Assembly (NCBI GenBank): GCA_944323495.1
Contig: CALUSZ010000167.1
Location: forward strand, 1-24,507
DNA from: Candidatus Gastranaerophilales bacterium
GTDB lineage: Bacteria > Cyanobacteriota > Vampirovibrionia > Gastranaerophilales > Gastranaerophilaceae
DNA length: 24,507 bases
Direction of reading: 5' to 3'
Under the pieces are notes generated by a model. It searched no databases, had not been told where the DNA came from, and saw only the letters and a program-made list of their open reading frames with translations. The stretch's first letter is position 1, and every line of letters starts with the position of its first letter. The position numbers and the translations under genes are program-made. Below, piece by piece: positions 1-6,542 of this stretch.

Positions 1-345
1 CCTCCCGTAGGAGTATGGGCCGTGTCTCAGTCCCATTGTGGCTGATCATCCTCTCAAACCAGCTACTGATCGTCGCCTTGGTAGTCCATTACACCACCAA
101 CTAGCTAATCAGATGCAGACTCATCCTAGAGCACCGGAGTTTTCAAGAATACTATCTCAAGTACGCTCATATGGGGTATTAGCAGAAGTTTCCCTCCGTT
201 GTCCCCCGCTCTAGGGCAGATTCTCTACACATTACTCACCCGTCCGCCACTGTCCTTGATAGCAAGCTATCAATTCTCGTTCGACTTGCATGTATGAAGC
301 ACGCCGCCAGCGTTCGTCCTGAGCCAGGATCAAACTCTCCATTGT
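1..345 (-). rRNA. rrs: 16S ribosomal RNA, 5' portion (partial, cut by window edge)
   Basis: Read on the minus strand, the universal 5' primer site AGAGTTTGATCCTGGCTCAG (E. coli 16S positions 8-27) lies at 319-338. The window edge is the conserved CTCCTACGGGAGG block (about E. coli 345-357). The conserved GGCGGACGGGTGAG and GGCGACGATC segments lie between them in the right order. The stretch therefore covers roughly the first 355 bases of 16S, including V1 and V2. The mature 5' end is placed near 345 by analogy with E. coli and is good to a few bases. Transcription runs out of the window to the left, so the rest of the operon is not visible. Confidence 0.97.
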
Positions 346-664
346 CAGAAAAGTTATGTCCATTATATACGATGCCGTAGTGTTTCGCCCTGCTCGTATT
401 GCTCTCGCAACACGACTCCGGCTCACACCGGCTACGCATACGCTCGAACTTCATTTTTATTTGTCCGTCTCACTTGCGAATTAACAAGTTTTTTCGTCTT
501 CAGCTATTCTGTTGTCAAGGTACAAAACAGATTATTTGCCTTTTATATTTTTTGCTATTTATAATAAAATTTAAGGCTCTATTTTGTGAAGATGACTGGA
601 CTACTTATATTTTCCTCCAGCTGCGTAACTTACGCCTCATCAACACCGGTTATCTCAACCGACA
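346..664 (-). other. 16S rRNA operon leader (pre-16S 5' spacer)
   Basis: This is the stretch between the predicted start site near 664 and mature 16S. It holds no believable gene. On the minus strand it contains a hairpin GCGTAA/TTACGC near 620-636. A second hairpin at 395-414 has an 8-bp stem (one G-U pair) closed by the GNRA tetraloop GAGA. The segment CTTGACAACAGAATAGCTG (500-518) resembles the conserved motif found before 16S and in spacers of many bacterial rRNA operons, where it takes part in processing stems and antitermination. Its role here is inference, because the partner sequence downstream of 16S is outside the window. Confidence 0.65.
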
Positions 665-670
665 TCTCTT

Positions 671-698
671 ATCATATGACATCAATTTTAAATGTCAA
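671..698 (-). promoter_or_regulatory. rRNA operon promoter (sigma-70 type)
   Basis: On the minus strand, TTGACA (693-698) is separated by 16 bp from TATGAT (671-676), which predicts a start near 664. The roughly 25 bp upstream of the -35 are almost pure A/T, as expected for an UP element. It is the only strong promoter match between the upstream gene and 16S. Confidence 0.8.
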
Positions 699-725
699 CA
701 CCTTTTTTTAAATTATTTTTAAAAT

Positions 726-791
<66 letters not shown>

Positions 792-832
792 TTTTTATAC
801 ATATGTAGAAAAGAAAAAGAAAAAAGTTTTAT

Positions 833-1201
833 TTATTCAGCCATACCCATCAAACGATCCATTACGATATCCATCACTGCAGGAGCAAGTTCTTCGCCAA
901 ATTCCTCTTGAACAACTCCATATATCATTTCAAACTGTTCCATATAGCCGGCAACTCTATCTTGGGTTGCATTATCAACTTCTCCAACTTCTGCAGCTGC
1001 AGGAGAGGCTACAAAGAAATTATTGCTTGATAAAAATTCCATTACCTTTGAAGGATCTACTTGAGTTTCTTCATAATTATTTGTCTGAGGCTGCGCCTGA
1101 GATTGAGATTCTTTTGAAATTTCACCATTTCTTCTCTGCGGAACATAACCGCCTACGCCATAATTACCATATCCTGAAAGTCTGCCGATTCCGTCTGTCA
1201 T
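833..1201 (-). CDS. Uncharacterised 122-aa protein upstream of the rRNA operon
   Basis: I do not recognise this protein. The first 25 residues are rich in Gly, Tyr and Arg (MTDGIGRLSGYGNYGVGGY). A Gln/Ser/Asn-rich linker follows to about residue 45. The rest is acidic and helical with many Met and Glu (EFGEELAPAVMDIVMDRLMG near the C-terminus). It has no Cys, signal peptide or membrane segment, so it should be cytoplasmic. The start is supported by AAGGAG at 1208-1213, 6 bp upstream, and by a promoter at 1233-1260. A terminator at 730-791 follows, so it looks monocistronic. The disordered head and acidic tail could suit a protein- or RNA-binding accessory factor, but that is only a guess. Confidence 0.75.
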   Translation of the reverse strand: MTDGIGRLSGYGNYGVGGYVPQRRNGEISKESQSQAQPQTNNYEETQVDPSKVMEFLSSNNFFVASPAAAEVGEVDNATQDRVAGYMEQFEMIYGVVQEEFGEELAPAVMDIVMDRLMGMAE

Positions 1202-1232
1202 TTTTCTACTCCTTTTTCATTCTTTTCTTTGT

Positions 1233-1260
1233 AATATATATAACGGCATTTTTTTTGCAA
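1233..1260 (-). promoter_or_regulatory. Promoter of the 122-aa gene
   Basis: On the minus strand, TTGCAA (1255-1260), a 16-bp spacer and TATATT (1233-1238) predict a start near 1226, about 25 nt before the ATG. The -35 and -10 are imperfect matches, but position and direction fit the gene. Confidence 0.5.
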
Positions 1261-1280
1261 ACTTTAGGGTTTTTAAGAAA

Positions 1281-1300
1281 ATCGTTACAAATCGTTACAT
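1281..1300. repeat. Tandem 10-bp direct repeat in a divergent intergenic region
   Basis: ATCGTTACAA (1281-1290) is followed directly by ATCGTTACAT (1291-1300), identical in 9 of 10 bases. It lies 21 bp upstream of the -35 of the minus-strand 122-aa gene and about 65 bp before the plus-strand 66-aa gene. Two adjacent copies at about one helical turn could be an operator for a protein binding one face of the DNA. No regulator is identified. Confidence 0.4.
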
Positions 1301-1365
1301 TTAGGCAATTTATACAGACCTTTTTTCTTTATATATATAGTGTAGTAAATAAAAGGTGTTAGATT

Positions 1366-1566
1366 ATGTTTAATTATGGTATGTACAGCTATCCGATGAT
1401 GGGTGCTTCGAATATGCATCAGTATTTTAAAGCAAGATATGGAAATGAAAATGATTTTAGAGTTCAGCCATACTGGCAAGAATTTCCGAAACCTGTCACG
1501 CCTGTCGCAAAACAAAGCATCAAACAATCATTCTTTACAAGACTTTTGAATAAAATTGCAGGATAA
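1366..1566 (+). CDS. Uncharacterised 66-aa protein
   Basis: This is a small protein I do not recognise. It begins MFNYGMYSYPMMGASNMHQY, rich in Tyr, Met and Asn, and ends in a basic segment (about 49-66: KQSIKQSFFTRLLNKIAG) that could form an amphipathic helix. There is no clear signal peptide, and it is too short for a domain call. AAAGGTG at 1351-1357 is a plausible SD site. TATATATA around 1331-1339 could be the -10. Its aromatic, Gly-containing start loosely recalls the Gly/Tyr-rich start of the divergent 122-aa protein, but they do not align. An AT-only hairpin follows at 1579-1608. The coding call rests on the SD site, the start and the length. Confidence 0.6.
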   Translation: MFNYGMYSYPMMGASNMHQYFKARYGNENDFRVQPYWQEFPKPVTPVAKQSIKQSFFTRLLNKIAG

Positions 1567-1578
1567 TTACTCTTTATT

Positions 1579-1608
1579 ATTATTCATGGTATTATTAATA
1601 TGAATAAT
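1579..1608 (+). terminator. AT-rich hairpin between the 66-aa gene and yajQ (weak terminator?)
   Basis: ATTATTCAT (1579-1587) and ATGAATAAT (1600-1608) form a perfect 9-bp inverted repeat with a 12-nt loop, followed by TTAATTTTA. The stem has only one G-C pair, so it would be a weak terminator. It could instead be part of the yajQ promoter region, since its 3' arm lies just before the SD site. Confidence 0.35.
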
Positions 1609-1627
1609 TTAATTTTAGGAGTTCATT

Positions 1628-2128
1628 ATGGCTAAAGATTGCAGTTTTGATGTTGTTTCAGAATTTGACAGACAGGAGCTGGTTAATGCTGTTGACCAGG
1701 TTAAAAGAGATTTGACGTCCAGATTCGATTTAAAAAACTCTAATTCTAATATTGATTTAGAGGCTGATAAAGCTATTACAATCACTACTAACGATGAAAT
1801 GAAGCTTAAAAATATCTATGATATTTTACAGTCGAAACTGGTTAAAAGAGGATTAAGCATTAAGATTTTAGATCCGCAGAATATGGAAAATGCACTTGGC
1901 GGAAACGTTAGACAGGTTATTAATCTTAGAAAAGGACTGACTCAAGAGCTTGCTAAAAAAATAGTTGCTGATATTAAAGATTCTAAACTTAAAGTTCAGG
2001 CTTCTATTCAAGGCGAGCAAGTAAGGGTTACCGGAAAAAGCAAGGATGATTTGCAAGAAGTTATACAAATTTTGAGAAAAAATGAGGATAAGTATGATTA
2101 TCCGCTACAATTTACAAACTATAGATAA
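1628..2128 (+). CDS. yajQ: YajQ family nucleotide/nucleic-acid-binding protein
   Basis: The protein is 166 aa, against about 160-165 for the family. It has the hallmark N-terminus with DCSFDVVSEFDRQELVNAVD and the later SRFDLK segment. The middle has INLRKGLTQELAKKI (about 98-112) and the C-terminus has VQASIQGEQVRVTGKSKDDLQ (about 122-142). The fold is two ferredoxin-like halves. Members bind nucleotides or RNA, and some bind cyclic di-GMP; the role in this organism is unknown. The protein is cytoplasmic, without signal or membrane segments. TAGGAG sits 7 bp before the ATG. The mgtE gene starts 2 bp after the stop, so the two are almost certainly cotranscribed. Confidence 0.95.
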   Translation: MAKDCSFDVVSEFDRQELVNAVDQVKRDLTSRFDLKNSNSNIDLEADKAITITTNDEMKLKNIYDILQSKLVKRGLSIKILDPQNMENALGGNVRQVINLRKGLTQELAKKIVADIKDSKLKVQASIQGEQVRVTGKSKDDLQEVIQILRKNEDKYDYPLQFTNYR

Positions 2129-2130
2129 AC

Positions 2131-3498
2131 ATGACTAATATTGAAAATACAATAGACAGGATACAAGAACTCATTGACTCTGATGCTGAACAGCAGCTTC
2201 GGGATGAACTAAACAGTTATCATTCCGCCGATTTAGCGGATATTTTTCAGCAGCTTAAGCCTGAAGAGAGGCTTAAGTGTATCACGCTGGTTGATGAAGA
2301 AAAAGCTGCCGATGTAATTGAGTACTTACCTCCGCAGCTTCAAGTTGAAATTCTTGGAGATATTGATACAGAGCTTGCATCAAGATTAATTTCAAAACTC
2401 CCGCATGACGAAGCAGCTGACGTTTTAGGTGATATGGAAGAAGATGAATCACAGGCTTATCTGGATCAGCTGCCGCAAAAATTTTCATCTGAAATCAGAG
2501 AGCTTTTGACTTATAACGAGGATACGGCCGGTGGTATAATGACGCCGCTTGTTCTGACTGTGTATGACAACATGACGGTAAAAGAAGCTTTAGAAACAAT
2601 CAGAATCAAAGCTGAAAAAGAGAATATGGAACTTTATTATGTCTATGTTGTAGATAAAAACAATCATCTTGTAGGCGTTGCGTCTTTAAGAGATTTAATT
2701 ACCGCTCCGACAGACTTAAATATCTCAGATATTATGTCAAAAGATATTGTAAAAGTTCATGTTGATGATTATCAGGGGCATATTGCCGACATTTTTATGA
2801 AATACCAATTTAATGCCCTGCCTGTAGTTGATTTGTACAACCACCTAAAAGGGATTGTTACATGGGATGACGTGCAGGATATTGTTGAAGAAGAAACAAC
2901 TGATGAGATTTTAACATCATCCGGTATCGTTACTGATTTAGGTGATGAAGATGATGATTTGCTTACAGGAAGCCTTGCGCATTCAATTAAAGCTAGAATA
3001 CCATGGCTTTTTATCACATTAATTGGAGAATTTATTGCTGTTACAGTAACGAACAAATTTGACAAATCTTTTACAGCTTTACCTATAATTGCTGCGTTTA
3101 TGCCGTTATTAGCAGGGTTAGGCGGTAATATCGGAACACAAAGTATTACTATTATGGTTCGCGGTATGTCTACCGGACAAATTTCTCTTAGCTCCGGATG
3201 GCATCATATAATGAAAGAAACTATTACCGGATTAAGTATCGGTGTCATTTTTGGCCTGCTTGTAACATTCGTTACATGGGGATGGCAGCATAATCTTGAG
3301 TTGGGATTAATTGTCGGCGTTGCAATGACTTTGAATATGACTATTGCAACAATGATTGGAACTTGTACTCCGTTAATATTAAAAAAAATAAAAATAGACC
3401 CTGCTGTGGCTTCCGGGCCGGTGATTGCTACAACTATCGATGTTATCGGACTGGCTGTTTATCTAACACTTGTAACATGGTATTTAATTAGTTTATAA
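2131..3498 (+). CDS. mgtE: Magnesium transporter MgtE
   Basis: The 455-aa length is typical of MgtE. The order is an N-terminal superhelical MgtE_N domain (about 1-125, with LPPQLQVEILGDID and LPHDEAADVLGDME), then two CBS domains (about 130-250, with GGIMTPL at 134 and DIMSKDIV near 198). A connecting helix and five membrane helices follow (about 290-455). The pore region carries MPLLAGLGGNIGTQS, and the last helix has TIDVIGLAVYL with the conserved Asp of the ion path. The cytosolic N and CBS domains normally sense Mg2+ and gate the dimeric channel in the inner membrane. Their acidic residues are kept here, so gating is probably intact. It lies between yajQ (2 bp gap) and a radical SAM gene (0 bp gap), which suggests translational coupling. 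Confidence 0.97.
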   Translation: MTNIENTIDRIQELIDSDAEQQLRDELNSYHSADLADIFQQLKPEERLKCITLVDEEKAADVIEYLPPQLQVEILGDIDTELASRLISKLPHDEAADVLGDMEEDESQAYLDQLPQKFSSEIRELLTYNEDTAGGIMTPLVLTVYDNMTVKEALETIRIKAEKENMELYYVYVVDKNNHLVGVASLRDLITAPTDLNISDIMSKDIVKVHVDDYQGHIADIFMKYQFNALPVVDLYNHLKGIVTWDDVQDIVEEETTDEILTSSGIVTDLGDEDDDLLTGSLAHSIKARIPWLFITLIGEFIAVTVTNKFDKSFTALPIIAAFMPLLAGLGGNIGTQSITIMVRGMSTGQISLSSGWHHIMKETITGLSIGVIFGLLVTFVTWGWQHNLELGLIVGVAMTLNMTIATMIGTCTPLILKKIKIDPAVASGPVIATTIDVIGLAVYLTLVTWYLISL

Positions 3499-4413
3499 AT
3501 GGAAGAAAAAAGATATAACCAATTTAGCAAATATTTAAAAGACAAATTCGGAGCAAAGGTCTATAAAATTACTATAGATGCAGGTTTTTCCTGCCCTAAT
3601 CGAGACGGAACAATTTCAAATTGCGGATGTATATTCTGTGATGACGGGGGAAGCTTTTCTCAGGCACATTCTAACAAATTGAGCGTTGAAGAACAGGTTA
3701 GAACCGGTGCTGAAACATTAAAAAACAGATTTAAAGCGCAAAAGTTTATGTCATACTTTCAGGCTTTTTCTAACACATATAAGCCTGTAAAAGAACTGGA
3801 GACAATCTATAAAGCTGCCTTAAACCATCCTGACATAGTAGGAATTTCAATCGGTACAAGGCCGGACTGTATTGACGATGAAAAACTAAAGCTTATTTCG
3901 TCTTTTGCTCCTGATTATTATACCTGGATTGAATACGGCCTGCAGTCGGTTCATGATAAAACATTATTGAAAATAAACCGCGGGCATGATTATAAATGTT
4001 TTCTGGAAGCTTACGAAAAGACAAAAAATAAAGGAATAAATATCTGCCTTCATGTTATTCTTAACCTCTTTGAAACTTATGACGAGATGATGGAAACTGC
4101 AAAGACTATCTCAAAGCTTGAACCTGAAGGAGTAAAAATTCATATGCTATGTGCTCTTGAAGGAACTAAAATTGCCGAGATGTACAGAGCTGGCGAAATT
4201 GAATTTATGACAGAAGATGAGTATGTAAAAACTGTCTGTGATTTCTTAGAATACTTACCACCTCAAACAACAATACACCGTCTTGCAGGAAACGGACTCA
4301 GAACAGAACTTGTAGCTCCGAGATGGATTGGCAAAAAATTAGATTGCCTGAATAAAATTGACAGAGAATTTGAGACAAGAAATTCTTATCAGGGAATTAA
4401 GTTTTACAAATAA
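3499..4413 (+). CDS. Radical SAM protein, YhcC-like (TIGR01212 type)
   Basis: This is a 304-aa protein of about the family's length. The N-terminus has SCPNRDG and CGCIFCDDGGSF, with Cys32, Cys42, Cys44 and Cys47. YhcC proteins carry a widened cluster motif instead of CX3CX2C, and C32, C44 and C47 are the likely [4Fe-4S] ligands. Later motifs are GISIGTRPDC (about 115-124), WIEYGLQSVHD (about 141-151) and INICLHVILN. The family holds a reductively activated iron-sulfur enzyme with an unsettled reaction. Its ATG directly follows the mgtE stop, so it is the third gene of the operon. No terminator is visible; the next gene has its own promoter at 4446-4474. A 7-1-7 palindrome, TAATCAT-A-ATGATTA, covers the stop (4411-4425). 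Confidence 0.9.
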   Translation: MEEKRYNQFSKYLKDKFGAKVYKITIDAGFSCPNRDGTISNCGCIFCDDGGSFSQAHSNKLSVEEQVRTGAETLKNRFKAQKFMSYFQAFSNTYKPVKELETIYKAALNHPDIVGISIGTRPDCIDDEKLKLISSFAPDYYTWIEYGLQSVHDKTLLKINRGHDYKCFLEAYEKTKNKGINICLHVILNLFETYDEMMETAKTISKLEPEGVKIHMLCALEGTKIAEMYRAGEIEFMTEDEYVKTVCDFLEYLPPQTTIHRLAGNGLRTELVAPRWIGKKLDCLNKIDREFETRNSYQGIKFYK

Positions 4414-4445
4414 TCATAATGATTAGAAAAAAATCCTCTAAACAG

Positions 4446-4474
4446 TTGATAACAAGAGGAGAAAAATGTATAAT
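4446..4474 (+). promoter_or_regulatory. Promoter of the 113-aa/TPR/YkgJ operon
   Basis: TTGATA (4446-4451), 17 bp, TATAAT (4469-4474). The -10 is perfect and the -35 matches five of six positions. The predicted start is near 4481, giving a leader of about 30 nt with GGGGAG at 4493-4498 and AGGG at 4502-4505 before the ATG at 4510. Confidence 0.8.
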
Positions 4475-4509
4475 AATGAAAAGAAAATAATCGGGGAGAT
4501 TAGGGTCTC

Positions 4510-4851
4510 ATGTTCAACAACATCAATGATAATAATACATATAATTCACATTTGGGTAATGCGTCAAACGTTATTAACCTGAATGCTATAAGAGCTAATC
4601 TTCAAAAAAGCGGATATAGCACGAATCCTTATGTAGATAAGACTGAAATATCTTCAAATGCAATGGAATTATTCCAGAAAGATTTAGATATTAACAAATT
4701 TAACAAAATAGCAATGAGCGATTCTGAGGATAATTCGCATTTGGAAAAGATGAAAGAATTGTTTAATGACGGCGTTGTTGACGTTTATGAAGACGATGTT
4801 TTAAAAGAGCTTGTAACAAATTCTAAATTATGGGATGATTTAGAGCTCTAA
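4510..4851 (+). CDS. 113-aa protein with a FlgM-like C-terminal half (tentative)
   Basis: This is an unrecognised protein with an Asn-rich, probably disordered N-terminus (1-45) and an acidic C-terminal half. From about residue 47 it reads ISSNAMELFQKDL, then LEKMKELFNDGVVDV and VLKELV (about 80-105). That spacing resembles FlgM-type anti-sigma-28 proteins: a Ser-x-x-Ala helix, then K-x-x-x-[LI]-K-x-x-[IF]-x-x-G-x-[YV]-x-V, then a closing helix with LL. The match is by pattern only, and no flagellar gene or FliA is present in the window. It has its own strong promoter and an 18-bp gap to the TPR gene. It could equally be an unrelated lineage-specific protein. Confidence 0.7.
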   Translation: MFNNINDNNTYNSHLGNASNVINLNAIRANLQKSGYSTNPYVDKTEISSNAMELFQKDLDINKFNKIAMSDSEDNSHLEKMKELFNDGVVDVYEDDVLKELVTNSKLWDDLEL

Positions 4852-4869
4852 ATATGTTAGAATTGGGCT

Positions 4870-6051
4870 ATGGCATCGTCGGATTATTATATTGTTGACA
4901 ACTCGGATATAGAAAATAAAAAGCTGGAAGCGGCAAAGAATCATTATGTAAAAGGAGATTATGCGTCTGCACTCAAGCTTTATTTGACGATGCTTAATAC
5001 AAGTATCTCTTATAAACTATATTACGAAATCGGAAGATGCTATTACAAATTGAATGATATACTTCCGGCTGAAGAATATTTCAAAAAATCCATCGGGCTC
5101 GAAAGCCTCAAGAACCCATCTTATTTATATCTAGGAAATATTTATTATAAACGCGAAGATTTACGAAACGCAATAGAAAATTGGGCATCAGCTTATGCAT
5201 ACAAACCCGACGATGAGTCTGTATGTCTGAATCTTGCAACATCTTATTTTTCTAAAAATATGAAATTCCAATCTATTTTTTATTACAAAAAATACCTCAA
5301 ATATGCCAAAGACAAAGGCAGAGCATATATGGCAATAAAAAACAGTATTGATAAATGCGACAAAATCGCTGAAGAATTTCTACAGAAAGCACAGCGTTCA
5401 ATTTCTATGAAAAATAATAAGCAGGCGATTAAATATCTGGAATTTGCGGTAAAAAATATGCCGGTAAGTTTTGATATCAACAACCTGCTCGGGAAATTAT
5501 ATTTAGAAGAAAATGATAATATGCATGCAATGATTTACCTTAAACAGGCATTAGCCTTGGATAGCAAGTCATTAGATGTATTGCAGAAATTATCATCAGT
5601 ATTTATAAATCTTGGAGACTATACTGCAGCATACTGTGCTATGAGGAGGCTTTTGCCGCTTGTCATACACAATCAGCAGGAATATTTAAGAACACTCCAG
5701 ATGGTCAAAGATTTAGATTCGTCTTTCGACGCATTAAGTTATCAGGGGCATAAAGAATGGGCTGAAAAATATTATGATGACAATAATTACCATATGTCTC
5801 TTATAGAATATGAAAACTGCACGATTCTAAAAGAACAGGTGCAGGAAGATGTTGAAAAGAGACTTGAGAAATTAAAATCTTTTCTTTATCCTGAAGAGAG
5901 GATTGTAAAAGCTTGTATTGAAAAAGGAAGCGAGTTTTATACTGATGGAGATTACAAAAACTCAAACAAATATTTTTCAAAAGTAATGCTGTTTACTAAT
6001 GAAAATTCTGCAGAGTATAAATATGCAAAAGCACGGGTTATGAATGTTTAA
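4870..6051 (+). CDS. Tetratricopeptide-repeat protein
   Basis: This is a 393-aa protein built almost entirely of TPR-like helical pairs. Examples are YYEIGRCYYKLNDILPAEEYF (about 55-75), YLYLGNIYYKREDLRNAIENW (about 79-105), the segment with LLGKLYLEENDNMHAMIYLKQ (about 201-225) and KGSEFYTDGDYKNSNKYFSK (about 355-380). It has many Tyr, Lys and Asn. No signal peptide or membrane helix is visible, so it is probably a cytoplasmic scaffold. TPR proteins bind other proteins, and the partner cannot be named from sequence. The SD is poor (only weak purines before the ATG), and with an 18-bp gap to the previous gene, translation may be coupled. Its last 8 bp overlap the next gene. Confidence 0.88.
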   Translation: MASSDYYIVDNSDIENKKLEAAKNHYVKGDYASALKLYLTMLNTSISYKLYYEIGRCYYKLNDILPAEEYFKKSIGLESLKNPSYLYLGNIYYKREDLRNAIENWASAYAYKPDDESVCLNLATSYFSKNMKFQSIFYYKKYLKYAKDKGRAYMAIKNSIDKCDKIAEEFLQKAQRSISMKNNKQAIKYLEFAVKNMPVSFDINNLLGKLYLEENDNMHAMIYLKQALALDSKSLDVLQKLSSVFINLGDYTAAYCAMRRLLPLVIHNQQEYLRTLQMVKDLDSSFDALSYQGHKEWAEKYYDDNNYHMSLIEYENCTILKEQVQEDVEKRLEKLKSFLYPEERIVKACIEKGSEFYTDGDYKNSNKYFSKVMLFTNENSAEYKYAKARVMNV

Positions 6052-6460
6052 AAAACTAAAAAAATTTTTTTACCTCTACATACTAAGAAAGAAATATTAC
6101 CGTACAGGCTCCTGTCTGGGCTGCGGAAGATGCTGCCAGAAAATTTATGTTAAACATAAAAACGTTATTCAAACAGAGGAGGAATTTAAAAAGCTCCAGC
6201 TGCTCCACCCTTTTTATACTTATTTAAAAGTTATAGACAAAGATGAAACAGGGCTTGTTTTTGAATGTACAAAATTAGATAAAACCACAAACAAATGTAC
6301 AATTCATAAAACCCGTCCCGGAATCTGCAGGCGGTATCCGCAGGAAGAGTTATTCAAAATGGGCGGAACTTTGGCCGAACACTGCGGATACCGCCTTGAG
6401 CCGGTCGAAAGCTTTGAGGAAGTTTTTAATAAAGTCTCCAAAAAATTAAATAATCGTTAA
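6044..6460 (+). CDS. YkgJ-family cysteine-cluster protein (putative Fe-S/zinc-binding)
   Basis: This 138-aa protein has the YkgJ (PF03692) signature. Cys24, Cys27, Cys30 and Cys31 form CxxCxxCC (CLGCGRCC). Further Cys follow in FECTKLD, NKCTIHKTRPGICRRYPQ and EHCGYR. The family is thought to bind a metal or an iron-sulfur cluster; its reaction is not known. The N-terminus is basic and aromatic (KKLKKFFYLYILRKKYY), which could touch the membrane but is too charged to span it. The start overlaps the TPR gene by 8 bp, indicating coupling in a three-gene operon from the promoter at 4446. No clear terminator follows; the clpB leader begins within 80 bp. Confidence 0.88.
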   Translation: MFKKLKKFFYLYILRKKYYRTGSCLGCGRCCQKIYVKHKNVIQTEEEFKKLQLLHPFYTYLKVIDKDETGLVFECTKLDKTTNKCTIHKTRPGICRRYPQEELFKMGGTLAEHCGYRLEPVESFEEVFNKVSKKLNNR

Positions 6461-6500
6461 GTTTTTTTGATTTTTCAAAATTACCATTAAAATATAAATA

Positions 6501-6526
6501 GGGGTAAATATAAAAGACAGTACCCC
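6501..6526 (+). promoter_or_regulatory. Inverted repeat in the clpB leader
   Basis: GGGGTA (6501-6506) and TACCCC (6521-6526) form a perfect 6-bp inverted repeat with a 14-nt loop, 4 bp before GGAG (6531-6534), the clpB SD site. It is not a CIRCE element (no TTAGCACTC/GAGTGCTAA). A weak -10 (TATAAA, 6493-6498) would place the start near 6505, so the repeat could be a hairpin close to the mRNA 5' end or an operator. Confidence 0.4.
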
Positions 6527-6542
6527 GCGCGGAGTTAAAGAT

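Noticed and set aside
362..367. TATAAT on the minus strand just upstream of 16S as a second rRNA promoter
   Set aside because: There is no -35 at 16-18 bp and no TG extension. It lies inside the leader close to the mature 16S end, where a start would remove the processing stem.
232..722. Open frames over the 16S 5' end and leader on both strands
   Set aside because: They lie in rRNA and its leader, with no SD or protein-like composition.
967..1362. 131-aa plus-strand frame antisense to the 122-aa gene
   Set aside because: The opposite strand has the SD, promoter and terminator; this frame has none, and its composition is that of an AT-rich shadow.
2282..2488. Minus-strand frames inside mgtE, clpB, yajQ, deoB and dapL
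   Set aside because: They are antisense shadows of clearly conserved genes, without SD sites or recognisable products.
4411..4425. 7-1-7 palindrome as a Fur box
   Set aside because: TAATCAT-A-ATGATTA has the right geometry but not the TGATAAT/ATTATCA half-sites, overlaps a stop codon, and no iron gene follows.
4466..4585. Short frame from an ATG with a purine-rich upstream in the promoter of the 113-aa gene
   Set aside because: Its start overlaps the -10 element, so it precedes the predicted transcript start, and the peptide is low-complexity.
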